A stretch of DNA of 64,000 nt from Dehalococcoidia bacterium. GTDB lineage: Bacteria; Chloroflexota; Dehalococcoidia; Lucifugimonadales; HRBIN23. Position numbers and translations under genes: made by a program. Location: the NCBI GenBank assembly GCA_025060295.1, contig JANXCH010000001.1:158896-222895 (forward strand), in the 5' to 3' direction. Below, one piece after another: positions 42,923 through 51,819 of the stretch. Below the pieces are notes generated by a model, which was not told the DNA's origin, did no database searches, and was given only the letters and a program-made list of their open reading frames with translations. Position 1 is the stretch's first letter. Each line of letters opens with the position of its first letter.

Positions 42923-44130
42923 TGGGGCCGTGGCTCGCCCAGAACAGCATCTACCGTAACATTTACGCTTTTTTGGACGGTGTGCTGCCCGCCCCGTTGG
43001 GGTGGCTGGCCTATTTTCTGGCGGGGTTCACCATTATGTTTCTGCTGATCAACGGGGTACTCCTGCTGGCGGCGGGGATGGTATACGCGGAGCGCCGCCT
43101 GCTAGGACGGTTCCAGGCACGCTTGGGGCCCAATCGTGTCGGCCCCTTCGGCATTCTCCAGCCCTTCGCCGATATCATCAAACTGATTCTGAAGGAAGAT
43201 GTGGTGCCCCGAGGGGCGGATGTGCTCCTGTTCACCGCTGCCCCCGTGATGATGGCCGCCCCTTTGTTCCTCATCACGGCGGTTATTCCCTTTGGGCAGA
43301 ACTCCTACCTGGCCAACCTGAATATAGGGGTGCTCTACCTGGTGGCGGTAACGGGTATCTCCACGTTGGCCATCTTCTTGGGGGGGTGGGCAACGGGCAA
43401 TAAGTACGCAATGTTCGGGGCCATGCGCGCCGTTGCCCAACTGATCAGTTATGAGGTGCCCCTGGTGTTGGCGCTGGTGGGGCTGGTGCTTTTGGCGGGG
43501 TCTCTGTCCCTGGTGCAGGTGGTGGAGGCGCAACGCCTGCCCTTCCTCCTGCTCCAGCCTTTGGGGTTTTTCGTGTTCTTCGCCGCCACCAGCGCCGAGT
43601 TGAACCGCACCCCCTTTGACCTTATGGAGGCCGAATCGGAGATCATCGCCGGCTACCACATTGAATACACGGGGATGCGCTTCGGGCTGTTCCAGTTGGC
43701 GGAGTTCGGGGGGGTGGTGGTCTCCTCGGCCCTTATGGCCACCCTGTTCCTGCGAGGGTGGGAGAACCCCTTCGTGCCGCAGGGCTGGCCACAGGTGCTC
43801 CCCTCGCACCTGTGGTTCCTGCTCAAGACCCTGCTGTTTGTGTTTCTGTTCATCTGGGTGCGGGCCACCTGGCCCCGCCTGCGCATTGACCAGGTGATGG
43901 GCTTCGCCTGGAAGGTGCTTATGCCTCTGGCCCTCATCAACCTAGTGGTAACGGGGATGGAAGTGTGGCTGTGGCCCCAGCCTACTACCGCCCAGTTGTG
44001 GGGGATGGTGGTGATCAACTGGGCGGTGGCCGGGGCGTGTCTGGTGGTCTTTAGCACCCTGATGGAGCGGTGGGGGAAGCGACCTACCGCCTCGGTGGTG
44101 CCGGTGCGTCTTTCGGCGGAGGTGCGGTAA
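42922..44130 (+). CDS. nuoH: NADH-quinone oxidoreductase subunit H
   Basis: The 402-residue membrane subunit H that connects the peripheral arm to the proton-pumping antiporter-like subunits. Conserved blocks: ERRLLGRFQARLGPNRVGPFGILQPFADIIKLILKED, RAVAQLISYEVPLVLALVGLVLLAGSL, AELNRTPFDLMEAESEIIAGYHIEYTGMRFGLFQLAEF and RATWPRLRIDQVM. The C terminus is somewhat extended. It overlaps nuoI by one base (TAATG), continuing the coupled series. Confidence 0.96.
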   Translation: MGPWLAQNSIYRNIYAFLDGVLPAPLGWLAYFLAGFTIMFLLINGVLLLAAGMVYAERRLLGRFQARLGPNRVGPFGILQPFADIIKLILKEDVVPRGADVLLFTAAPVMMAAPLFLITAVIPFGQNSYLANLNIGVLYLVAVTGISTLAIFLGGWATGNKYAMFGAMRAVAQLISYEVPLVLALVGLVLLAGSLSLVQVVEAQRLPFLLLQPLGFFVFFAATSAELNRTPFDLMEAESEIIAGYHIEYTGMRFGLFQLAEFGGVVVSSALMATLFLRGWENPFVPQGWPQVLPSHLWFLLKTLLFVFLFIWVRATWPRLRIDQVMGFAWKVLMPLALINLVVTGMEVWLWPQPTTAQLWGMVVINWAVAGACLVVFSTLMERWGKRPTASVVPVRLSAEVR

Positions 44131-44684
44131 TGCCGTATGGGCTTGGCCTCCTCAAGGGGATGCTGGTAACTCTGACCAACTTTCGGCGCAAGCCCTTCAC
44201 CATCCAATACCCTGAGGAGCGGGTGCCCCAACACCCCCGCTTCCGCGGCGAGGACTTCGTCTGGTATGAGGAGCGGTGCACGGGGTGTGCCTCCTGCGCC
44301 AAGTTTTGTCCCCTGGGCATCATCCGCATTGTGACGCGCCCCAGTGGGATGCAGACCCAGGAGGGAGAGAAGTACGCTTTAGAGGTGTTTGACATTGACT
44401 TGGCCCGGTGCATGTTCTGCGGGCTGTGTGTGGAGGCGTGCCCGTACGACGCCCTGCATATGGGGAGTGGGTTTGAACGAGCGCGCTACACCCGCAAAGA
44501 TTTGGTGATGACGATAGACGAATTGCGCCGCGCCCCGAAGCGGCCGAGCACCTGGTTCCGCCCCCAGTTGGAGGGCAAGGGCTACAATCCCCATACCGAC
44601 CGTCCTCTGGAATGGCACGAGGTGGGACGCCACCAGGCTCCCTCTCTGGCCGATATGCAGGGGCGCTGGGTGGAGGAGCGGTAA
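44130..44684 (+). CDS. nuoI: NADH-quinone oxidoreductase subunit I
   Basis: The 184-residue ferredoxin-like subunit with two 4Fe-4S clusters (N6a, N6b). Cysteine motifs CTGCASCAKFCPLG and CMFCGLCVEACPYDALHMG are intact. It feeds electrons to NuoB. In complexes without NuoEFG this subunit sits at the electron entry side, so it may accept electrons from ferredoxin here. It overlaps nuoJ by one base. Confidence 0.96.
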   Translation: MPYGLGLLKGMLVTLTNFRRKPFTIQYPEERVPQHPRFRGEDFVWYEERCTGCASCAKFCPLGIIRIVTRPSGMQTQEGEKYALEVFDIDLARCMFCGLCVEACPYDALHMGSGFERARYTRKDLVMTIDELRRAPKRPSTWFRPQLEGKGYNPHTDRPLEWHEVGRHQAPSLADMQGRWVEER

Positions 44685-45226
44685 TGCCCACCGGCGGTGA
44701 GACATCCCCCTTCTTCGCCCTAGTGTGGTGGAGCACGGCGATAGGGACGGTGGTGGCTGCGTGGCTGATGGTGTTTATGCGGGATCTGCTCAAGGCGGCA
44801 GTGGCGATGGTGGTGGTGTTCTTGGCAGTGGCGGGATTTCTGGTCATGCTGAACGCCGAGTTCCTGGCAGTGGTGCAGGTGCTCATTTATGTGGGGGCGG
44901 TGTCCATCCTGGTGGTGTTTGCTGTCTTGCTCACCAGGGATATCGTGCAGGCTAACGCTCCCCATCGCTACCAGGGATGGGTGTTCCTCCTGTCGGGTTT
45001 GGTGCTTGTCCTGCTGGTGTTCGTCGTGTTGGCGACGCCGTGGCACCTTCTATCGAATGTTCCCCTCCCCTCCGAGACGCAGGATGCCCTGGTTGAAGTG
45101 GCAGTGAACCCCACCCCTTCTTTAGGACGATTACTGGTGCGGGAGTTTGTCCTGCCCTTTGAGGCGGTATCGGTCGTCTTGCTGGCTGCCTTGATTGGAG
45201 CCTTGGTCATCGCACGGGAGCGGTAA
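44684..45226 (+). CDS. nuoJ: NADH-quinone oxidoreductase subunit J
   Basis: The 180-residue membrane subunit J with five hydrophobic segments. Typical are KAAVAMVVVFLAVAGFLVMLNAEFLAVVQVLIYVGAVSILVVFAVLL, including the conserved QVLIYVGAVSILVVF stretch that contains the pi-bulge helix, and the last segment VSVVLLAALIGALVIARER. The start overlaps the nuoI stop by one base; nuoK begins two bases after the end. Confidence 0.94.
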   Translation: MPTGGETSPFFALVWWSTAIGTVVAAWLMVFMRDLLKAAVAMVVVFLAVAGFLVMLNAEFLAVVQVLIYVGAVSILVVFAVLLTRDIVQANAPHRYQGWVFLLSGLVLVLLVFVVLATPWHLLSNVPLPSETQDALVEVAVNPTPSLGRLLVREFVLPFEAVSVVLLAALIGALVIARER

Positions 45227-45228
45227 CC

Positions 45229-45588
45229 ATGCTTGCACCGATTGGCCTGACCCACTACCTTGTGTTGTCGGCTGTTCTGTTCTGCATAGGCATGTTTGGT
45301 GTTTTGTCCCTGCGCAATCTCATCGCCATGCTCATGGGCCTTGAGGTGATGTTCAATGCGGTGCTGTTGGCGGGGGTGGCGGTGTCCAAATATATCACAC
45401 CCCTGGCCTTGCGTGGAGCAGCTGTAGCCCCAGAAGGAGTGCCAGCGGTTCTGACGGGGCAGGTGTTCGGAGTGTTTATTATTACGGTCGCTGCAGCCGA
45501 GGCAGCCCTCGTCTTGGCCCTTATTCTGGCGGTGTACCGGGAGCGGGAGACGGCGGACGCCACGCGGTTGGATACGATGAAGAACTAG
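45229..45588 (+). CDS. nuoK: NADH-quinone oxidoreductase subunit K
   Basis: The 119-residue MrpC-like membrane subunit K. Three hydrophobic segments hold the two buried glutamates needed for proton transfer, visible in LMGLEVMFNAVLLAG and VAAAEAALVLALILA. The loop between segments two and three is slightly enlarged (about 15 residues, LRGAAVAPEGVPAVL). After the stop the usual next gene, nuoL, is displaced by a small unrelated gene. Confidence 0.95.
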   Translation: MLAPIGLTHYLVLSAVLFCIGMFGVLSLRNLIAMLMGLEVMFNAVLLAGVAVSKYITPLALRGAAVAPEGVPAVLTGQVFGVFIITVAAAEAALVLALILAVYRERETADATRLDTMKN

Positions 45589-45667
45589 GACGCAGGAATC
45601 GGAGATGGCCACTTTGTGGGATACGGTCCGGTAACCACAGCATCGGGCAACAGAGAGGGGTGTGCAG

Positions 45668-45865
45668 ATGTCGTGGGTACCCTTTAAACGGGTGCCAAAC
45701 CTCATGGCCGCCGAGATGTGGAAGAACACCCTGGAGGCGGAAGGCCTCCCGACCCGTATCCTGCCTGAGGGGGATATCACCCACTGGAGGGAGCACTGCC
45801 CCTTCGTGGTGTATGTGCCCAAAGGGCGGGAGCATGTGGCCGAGGAGATACTAAGGAAGTTGTGA
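45668..45865 (+). CDS. Small DUF2007-like protein inserted in the nuo operon
   Basis: A 65-residue soluble protein: VPNLMAAEMWKNTLEAEGLPTRILPEGD followed by FVVYVPKGREHVAEEIL. This pattern matches the short DUF2007-type (putative signal-transducing) family, in which a helix with A-E-x-x-x-L-E-A-E-G-I/L is followed by strands ending in a V-P-x-x-x-x-x-A-x-x-I/L helix. GAGAGGGG precedes the ATG; a GTG two codons earlier is possible. It starts 79 bases after nuoK and ends one base before nuoL, so it is co-transcribed and probably translated with complex I. It has no known complex I role; regulation or assembly is a guess. Confidence 0.75.
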   Translation: MSWVPFKRVPNLMAAEMWKNTLEAEGLPTRILPEGDITHWREHCPFVVYVPKGREHVAEEILRKL

Positions 45866-45866
45866 G

Positions 45867-47843
45867 ATGAGCGAGACACTGGCCTGGCTGATTTTCTTTC
45901 TGCCGATCGCCTCGTTTGTTCTCATTGGGCTGGGGGTGCGCCCCCTATTCCCCCGCCAGGGGATGCTCGCCGGCTACCTGACGGTGCTGGCAGTGGGGGG
46001 GTCTTTCCTCTTGAGCCTGGTGGCCCTACGGGCCACTGTGGGGCACGAGGAGCCCATCGGCTGGCCCAGCCATGTATGGCTTACCATCGGCGATTTCACC
46101 TTGCGGGTGGGCATTCGCATGGATGCCCTCACAGCCGTGATGCTGGTGGTGGTCAGCGGGGTCAGCCTGGCCGTGCAGGTCTACTCCCTGGGCTATATGA
46201 AGGGCGACCCCGGCATGGTGCGCTACTTCGCCTATATGTCCCTTTTTACTGCCTCCATGCTGGGGTTGGTGTTGTCGTCCAACCTGATTTTGGTGTATGT
46301 GTTCTGGGAACTGGTGGGGTTGTGCTCGTACCTGCTGATCGGCTTCTGGTATGAGCGCCCTGCTGCCGCAGCGGCGGCCAAGAAAGCCTTCATTGTTACA
46401 CGTATTGGCGACCTGGGCTTTTTGTTAGCGCTCTTGTACCTGTTCACGCAGCGGCAGGCTTTTCTGGCCCGGGGACTGGATCCCTTTGACATCGGGCACC
46501 TGCACAACGCCGTGGCGGGGGGCTTGCTGTCCGGGACCGCCCTGACGTGGCTAGGGCTGGGTATCTTCGCGGGGGCAGTGGGCAAGTCGGCCCAGTTCCC
46601 CCTGCATGTCTGGCTCCCCGATGCCATGGAAGGCCCCACCCCCGTCAGCGCTCTGATTCACGCTGCGACCATGGTGGCCGCGGGTGTCTTCCTGGTGGCG
46701 CGGGTGTTCCCTGTGTTTGAAGCCTCCCCAGCCCTGATGGACACCGTCGCCCTCATCGGCGCGTTCACCACTATCCTGGCTGCTACGATGGGGATGGTGA
46801 TGAACGATATCAAGCGGGTCATCGCCTACTCCACTATTAGTCAACTGGGGCTGATGATGCTGGCGCTGGGGGTGGGGGCCTACTCGGCGGCGGTGTTCCA
46901 CCTATTCAATCACGCCTTCTTCAAGGCTTTGCTGTTCCTGGGGGCGGGGAGTGTCAACCACGCCACCGGCACCTTTGATATGCGCCTGATGGGCGGTTTG
47001 CGCCGATATATGCCCTGGACCTACGTTACCTTTTTGGTGGCCTCGTTGAGCCTGGCGGGTGTGTTCCCTCTGTCGGGCTTCTGGAGCAAGGACGAAATCC
47101 TGGCGGAGGCGCTTACAAAGGGGGACGGGGTGGCTCTGCTGGTGGGTATCTTGGCCCTGGTGGGGGTGTTCCTCACAGCCTTTTACGCCTTCCGCGCCCT
47201 GTTCCTGACCTTCCACGGCCCGTTTCGCGGCGGGGCGGAGGCGGAGGCTTCTGTATCCCACCATAACGGCCACTCACCCGGCCATAGCCGCGTGCATCTG
47301 GGCGAATCGCCTCTCGTGATGCTGGTGCCCATGCTCCTTTTGGGGGTTTTGGCCATCGCGTCGGGTGTTGTGGCCAATCCTCCCACGGCGCTGGGGCCAG
47401 TGCCCGCCCATTGGTTTGGCCACTTTGTGGTCAAGCCCGGCGCCCACGCCGAAAAGGTGTCCTTCAACTTGGGCATAGCGCTTGTGTCCACGCTACTGGC
47501 CCTGGGGGGCATTGGGCTGGCTTGGCTGATGTACGGAGTGAGGCGTCTGCCTGCAGAGCGCGTGACGGTGCGTCCCGTTTATCAGGTGGTGGCCCGCAAG
47601 TATTATATGGACGACCTGTATGAAGGCGTTCTGGCTGGTAGGCTGTTTTACCGTTTTCTCTGCGGAGTGGCGGATTGGTTGGATCGGGTCGTAGTGGACG
47701 GGGTGGTGGAGGGCGTGGGATGGCTGGGGCGCAGCCTGGGGCGACCCCTGGCTTGGCTACAAAGTGGCCAGCTGCAAGCCTACGCCAGCGCGATCACCCT
47801 GGGCATTGTGCTGATCATCATCGCCTATATGGTGTGGAGGTAA
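45867..47843 (+). CDS. nuoL: NADH-quinone oxidoreductase subunit L
   Basis: The 658-residue largest antiporter-like proton-pumping subunit. It carries FWELVGLCSYLLIGFWYERPAAAAAAKKAFIVTRIGDLGF with the key glutamate, the lysine-containing VGKSAQFPLHVWLPDAMEGPTPVSALIHAATMVAAGVFLV, and DIKRVIAYSTISQLGLMMLALG. The C-terminal long lateral helix and final anchor (about 540-658) are present, so it is full length. A histidine-rich loop, SHHNGHSPGHSRVH, at about residue 470 is unusual. It starts one base after the small DUF2007-like gene; nuoM follows after three bases. Confidence 0.96.
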   Translation: MSETLAWLIFFLPIASFVLIGLGVRPLFPRQGMLAGYLTVLAVGGSFLLSLVALRATVGHEEPIGWPSHVWLTIGDFTLRVGIRMDALTAVMLVVVSGVSLAVQVYSLGYMKGDPGMVRYFAYMSLFTASMLGLVLSSNLILVYVFWELVGLCSYLLIGFWYERPAAAAAAKKAFIVTRIGDLGFLLALLYLFTQRQAFLARGLDPFDIGHLHNAVAGGLLSGTALTWLGLGIFAGAVGKSAQFPLHVWLPDAMEGPTPVSALIHAATMVAAGVFLVARVFPVFEASPALMDTVALIGAFTTILAATMGMVMNDIKRVIAYSTISQLGLMMLALGVGAYSAAVFHLFNHAFFKALLFLGAGSVNHATGTFDMRLMGGLRRYMPWTYVTFLVASLSLAGVFPLSGFWSKDEILAEALTKGDGVALLVGILALVGVFLTAFYAFRALFLTFHGPFRGGAEAEASVSHHNGHSPGHSRVHLGESPLVMLVPMLLLGVLAIASGVVANPPTALGPVPAHWFGHFVVKPGAHAEKVSFNLGIALVSTLLALGGIGLAWLMYGVRRLPAERVTVRPVYQVVARKYYMDDLYEGVLAGRLFYRFLCGVADWLDRVVVDGVVEGVGWLGRSLGRPLAWLQSGQLQAYASAITLGIVLIIIAYMVWR

Positions 47844-47846
47844 GGC

Positions 47847-49340
47847 GTGCTCACGGCAACGGTCTTCCTCCCCCTGGTCGGGGCACTGGCGATAGCCCTG
47901 TTCCTCTCCCAACCCCGACAGGTGCGGTGGTTCGCCGCCGCCGTAGGGATTGCGGACTTCGTATTAGCCACGCTGGTGTTCGCCGGCTATGACCGCCAGG
48001 CGGGCGGCCTGCAGTGGGTGGAGCGCATAACGGGGTGGGTGCCCTCTTTGAAGGTGGAGTATTACCTGGGGGTGGACGGCCTGAGCGCCACGCTGGTCCT
48101 CTTGACGGGCCTGCTCGGGCTGGCGGCTATCTTCGCTTCGTGGAGTATCCAGGAGCGGGTGAAGGAGTACTTTGCCTGGCTCCTTGTGCTCCAGACGGCG
48201 GTCATGGGCGTGTTCACCTCTTTGGACTTTGTGTTGTTCTTCCTGTTTTGGGAATTGGAATTGATACCCATGTATTTCCTCATCGCCATTTGGGGGAGTG
48301 GACGGAGGGAGTATTCGGCTGTCAAGTTCCTGGTGTTCACCCTGACGGGCAGTGCGTTCATGTTGGTGGGGTTGTTGGTGGTGTTCTTCTCCACAGGCAC
48401 CTTCAATATGGCTGACCTGGCTGGCCTGACAGGGCCTGGTCTAGACCCCCAGGAGTTGCTTCTGCCGGCGCGTGTGGTGTGGGCGTTGTTCTTCATCGCC
48501 TTTGCGGTGAAACTCCCGATATGGCCCCTGCACACCTGGCTTCCCGATGCCCACACCGATGCTCCCACTGCGGTGAGCGTGATGCTGGCGGGCGTGCTCC
48601 TGAAGATGGGGGGGTATGGGCTGATACGGGTGAACGCCTCTATGTTCCCCCAGGTTACCCAGGAGGCTGCTTTTCTGCTGGCAGTGCTGGGGGTGGTGAA
48701 CATCGTCTACGGGGCTATGGTGGTGTTCCGCCAGCAAGATATGAAGCGCCTGATCGCCTACAGCAGTATCAGCCATATGGGGCTGGTGGTTCTGGGCATC
48801 GCCTCCTTGCGAGGGGTGGAGGGGCAGGTTTCCCCCCTGGGGTTGACGGGGGCGGCGTTGCAGATGTTCACCCACGGGACCATCACAGGCCTCCTGTTCG
48901 TCATGGTGGGCCTGATGTATGAGCGGACGCATACCCGTTACATCCCCGACCTGGGGGGCTTGGCCCGTAAGATGCCGTTTATCGCCACTATCTTTGTGGC
49001 GGGAGCCCTCGCTAGCCTTGGGCTCCCCAGCACAAGTGGATTTGTGGCGGAACTGACCACGCTGATGGGCACATTCCCCGTGTGGGGTCTTCTGACGGCT
49101 CTGGGAGCCCTGGGTATCGTGTTGGCTGCGGGCTACCTGCTGTGGCTCCTGCAAAGGAGCTTATTCGGCCCCCTGCCGGAGCGTTGGCACCATCACCCCC
49201 TCTCCGATGCCACGGGGGTGGAGAAGGTGGCCCCTCTTCTGCTGACCACAGCCATTTTTGTGGTGGGCCTTTTCCCGGCAGTGGTTGCCGATACCCTGAC
49301 GGTGGGGATAGAGGCCATTATCCAAGGGCGATTTACATAA
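47847..49340 (+). CDS. nuoM: NADH-quinone oxidoreductase subunit M
   Basis: The 497-residue antiporter-like subunit M. Conserved features: YLGVDGLSATLVLLTGLLG, FFLFWELELIPMYFLIAIWG with the transmembrane glutamate, the lysine in IAFAVKLPIWPLHTWLPDAHTDAPTAVSVMLAGVLLKMGGYGL, and QDMKRLIAYSSISHMGLVVLGI. GTG start three bases after nuoL. Full length; next gene nuoN is 28 bases on. Confidence 0.96.
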   Translation: MLTATVFLPLVGALAIALFLSQPRQVRWFAAAVGIADFVLATLVFAGYDRQAGGLQWVERITGWVPSLKVEYYLGVDGLSATLVLLTGLLGLAAIFASWSIQERVKEYFAWLLVLQTAVMGVFTSLDFVLFFLFWELELIPMYFLIAIWGSGRREYSAVKFLVFTLTGSAFMLVGLLVVFFSTGTFNMADLAGLTGPGLDPQELLLPARVVWALFFIAFAVKLPIWPLHTWLPDAHTDAPTAVSVMLAGVLLKMGGYGLIRVNASMFPQVTQEAAFLLAVLGVVNIVYGAMVVFRQQDMKRLIAYSSISHMGLVVLGIASLRGVEGQVSPLGLTGAALQMFTHGTITGLLFVMVGLMYERTHTRYIPDLGGLARKMPFIATIFVAGALASLGLPSTSGFVAELTTLMGTFPVWGLLTALGALGIVLAAGYLLWLLQRSLFGPLPERWHHHPLSDATGVEKVAPLLLTTAIFVVGLFPAVVADTLTVGIEAIIQGRFT

Positions 49341-49368
49341 CACGGCACAGTGCGAGGCGAGAGAGGCG

Positions 49369-50856
49369 ATGACGCTCCACGATTTGTATCTGCTGTGGCC
49401 TCCGATGGCCCTTGTGGGAACAGGCCTGCTCGTCATCGGGTTAGACCTTCTGCTGCGTGATAAGCGCTCTCTCCCGGTAGTGGCGTTGGCGGGGCTGGGA
49501 GTCGCCCTGGCGGGCGGCCTGACTTTGTGGGGCACGGTGCAGGACGCTGGGCCACAAGTGGGTATCTTTGGTACCTTGCGGGTGGACTCTTTCAGCCTGT
49601 TTTTCACCTTTTTGTTCATTGCGGCCACGGCCCTGGTAGTATTGGCCTCACAGCCGGTGGTGCACCAGATGGGACGCTGGCACGGGGAATATTACGCCCT
49701 GGTGCTCTTCGCCTCCAGTGGGATGATGCTCCTGGCCTCGGCTGCGGAGTTCATAACCTTGTATATCGCCCTGGAACTGACAGCCTTGCCGGTGGCTGCT
49801 TTGGCGGCTTTCAGTCCGGATCGGCGCTCCCGTGAGGCGGGGGTGAAGTTCCTCGTGCTGAGTGCCTTCTCGTCCGCACTCCTGCTGTATGGGATGGTGC
49901 TGGTATATGCCTTCACAGGTTCGACGCGCCTGGATGCTATCGCCGCAGCGGTGGTGGCGACACCGCTAGACACGGGGGTTCCCCTGGGGTCTTGGGCACT
50001 TTTGGGGGGAGCGGTGCTCATGGCGGCGGGGTTCGGCTTCAAAATCTCCTCTGTGCCCTTCCAAATGTGGGTGCCCGATGTATACGAAGGTGCCCCGACG
50101 CCCATCACCGCCTATCTGTCGGTGGCCTCTAAAGCGGCGGGGTTTGCCGCTTTGCTACGGGTGTTCTCCACTGTTTTTGGGGCGGCGCCCCTGCAGGAGC
50201 AGTGGGCACTGCTATTTGCAGGTTTGGCGGCCGCCTCCATGACTGTGGGTAACCTGGTGGCCATGCTCCAGAACAACGTGAAGCGCTTGTTGGCCTATTC
50301 TACCATTGCCCATGCGGGGTACATTTTGGTAGGAGTGGCGGCGGTATCGGCCCGTGCCCCGGAACAGGCCAGCACCGGCCCGGCAGGGGTGCTGTTTTAC
50401 CTCGCAGGCTACACATTGACCAACCTGGCGGTGTTCTTCGGGGTAATCGCCATAACCACCAAGGTGGGGGGCGAGACCATTGACGACCTTGCTGGTCTGT
50501 GGCGGCGCTCCCCCTGGGTTGCTCTGGCGCTGACCTTTAGTCTGGTGTCCCTGTTAGGCATTCCGCCCACCATAGGCTTTTGGGCCAAACTCTATATCTT
50601 CGGGGCGGCTGTCCAGACGGGGCTGGCGTGGCTGGCGGTCGTGGGTGTCGTCAACAGCGTTCTATCGGCCTACTATTACTTGCGGGTGGTGCGGGCGATG
50701 TTCCTGGTGCCTCCGAAGGAGGCCACACCCCTCCCCACCAGCCCGTCGGTAGGGGCTGCCCTGGCTGTCAGTGCTGCTGCAGTCCTGTTCTATGGTATCC
50801 TTCCCTTCCCCCTCCTGCGCCTGGCGGAGATAGCGGCCAGGGTAGGAGGGATATAG
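49369..50856 (+). CDS. nuoN: NADH-quinone oxidoreductase subunit N
   Basis: The 495-residue third antiporter-like subunit and last nuo gene. Recognised by EFITLYIALELTALPVAALAAFSPDRRSREAGVKFLVLSAFSSALLLYGM, FKISSVPFQMWVPDVYEGAPTPITAYLSVASKAAGFAAL and NNVKRLLAYSTIAHAGYILVGVAA. The operon thus encodes A, B, C, D, H, I, J, K, L, M and N. NuoE, F and G, which form the NADH-oxidising module, are absent and are replaced downstream by NAD kinase. Confidence 0.95.
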   Translation: MTLHDLYLLWPPMALVGTGLLVIGLDLLLRDKRSLPVVALAGLGVALAGGLTLWGTVQDAGPQVGIFGTLRVDSFSLFFTFLFIAATALVVLASQPVVHQMGRWHGEYYALVLFASSGMMLLASAAEFITLYIALELTALPVAALAAFSPDRRSREAGVKFLVLSAFSSALLLYGMVLVYAFTGSTRLDAIAAAVVATPLDTGVPLGSWALLGGAVLMAAGFGFKISSVPFQMWVPDVYEGAPTPITAYLSVASKAAGFAALLRVFSTVFGAAPLQEQWALLFAGLAAASMTVGNLVAMLQNNVKRLLAYSTIAHAGYILVGVAAVSARAPEQASTGPAGVLFYLAGYTLTNLAVFFGVIAITTKVGGETIDDLAGLWRRSPWVALALTFSLVSLLGIPPTIGFWAKLYIFGAAVQTGLAWLAVVGVVNSVLSAYYYLRVVRAMFLVPPKEATPLPTSPSVGAALAVSAAAVLFYGILPFPLLRLAEIAARVGGI

Positions 50857-50916
50857 CCGTGTGGAGCGCGGGCGCAAGGTATGCTGGGCGCAGGTGTATC
50901 GGATAGGCACAGCGCC

Positions 50917-51819
50917 ATGGAGCGCCGGCTGGTCGGCATCGTGTTCAATGGACGGTTGAATGAGGCCCGCTCCCTGGCTCAGCGTATCGCCCAGGCCGTG
51001 GGGCCAGATGCCTGGCTCGCCCCTACTGAAGGACTGGACTCCTCTGCCCGCCTTATGGGGCGCTCGCGGCTGGTCATCACCGTCGGCGGGGATGGCACTA
51101 TCTTGCGCACCGCGCGGCTCGCCGCCCCCTCGGCCGTGCCCATTGTGGGGGTCAATATGGGGAGGGTGGGGTTTATGACAGAACTCTCCCCCCAAGAGGT
51201 GTTGGAGCGGCTCCCCGCCTACTTAGAGGGTAAAGGGTGGATAGAGGAGCGCACCATGCTGGAGGCACGGGTGGTGGGTAGTGGGCACTCCCCGGAAGAG
51301 GAGGGCATCCCTACTTTTCACGGTCTCAACGATGCCGTGGTAGCCAGGGGCACTGTCTCCCGGCTGATTCATTTGGGTGTTCGGGTGGACGGAGAGGATG
51401 TGGCTACCTATGCGGCGGATGGGATTATCGTGGCCTCCCCCACGGGGAGCACAGGGTACGCTCTTGCTGTGGGCGGCCCCATTCTGGACCCGCGCTTAGA
51501 TTGCCTTCTCCTCAAACCCCTGGCTGCCCACTTGGGGATGAACACAGCCCTTGTGTTGCCGGGACAGGTGAAAGTGGACATAACGGTGCAATCGGAACAC
51601 CCCGTGGTGCTCAGCGTGGATGGCTTCCAAGACCTGATGCTAGCAGATGGGGATACGGTGCGGGTCGCCCGCAGTTCCTATCGGGCCCGTTTTTTGCGGG
51701 CGCATCCCCCGAGCCACTTTTACCGCGGGCTATTCGTGCGCCTGGGCATTCAGCCTCGGCCCAGTACACCCCTTTTTTCCCTACCGAATGAGGATGCAAG
51801 GAGCCCTCATGACCATTGA
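50917..51819 (+). CDS. nadK: NAD kinase
   Basis: Phosphorylates NAD to NADP. The 300-residue protein has the active-site GGDGTILRTARLA near residue 52, VNMGRVGFMTEL, and LNDAVVARG, followed by YAADGIIVASPTGSTGYALAVGGPILDP with the second conserved aspartate and the glycine-rich loop. Homology starts at ERRLVGIVFNG, so this ATG is chosen. An in-frame ATG twelve codons earlier sits inside a TATGCT sequence that may itself be a -10 box. The C terminus overlaps the NUDIX gene start by eleven bases. Confidence 0.9.
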   Translation: MERRLVGIVFNGRLNEARSLAQRIAQAVGPDAWLAPTEGLDSSARLMGRSRLVITVGGDGTILRTARLAAPSAVPIVGVNMGRVGFMTELSPQEVLERLPAYLEGKGWIEERTMLEARVVGSGHSPEEEGIPTFHGLNDAVVARGTVSRLIHLGVRVDGEDVATYAADGIIVASPTGSTGYALAVGGPILDPRLDCLLLKPLAAHLGMNTALVLPGQVKVDITVQSEHPVVLSVDGFQDLMLADGDTVRVARSSYRARFLRAHPPSHFYRGLFVRLGIQPRPSTPLFSLPNEDARSPHDH

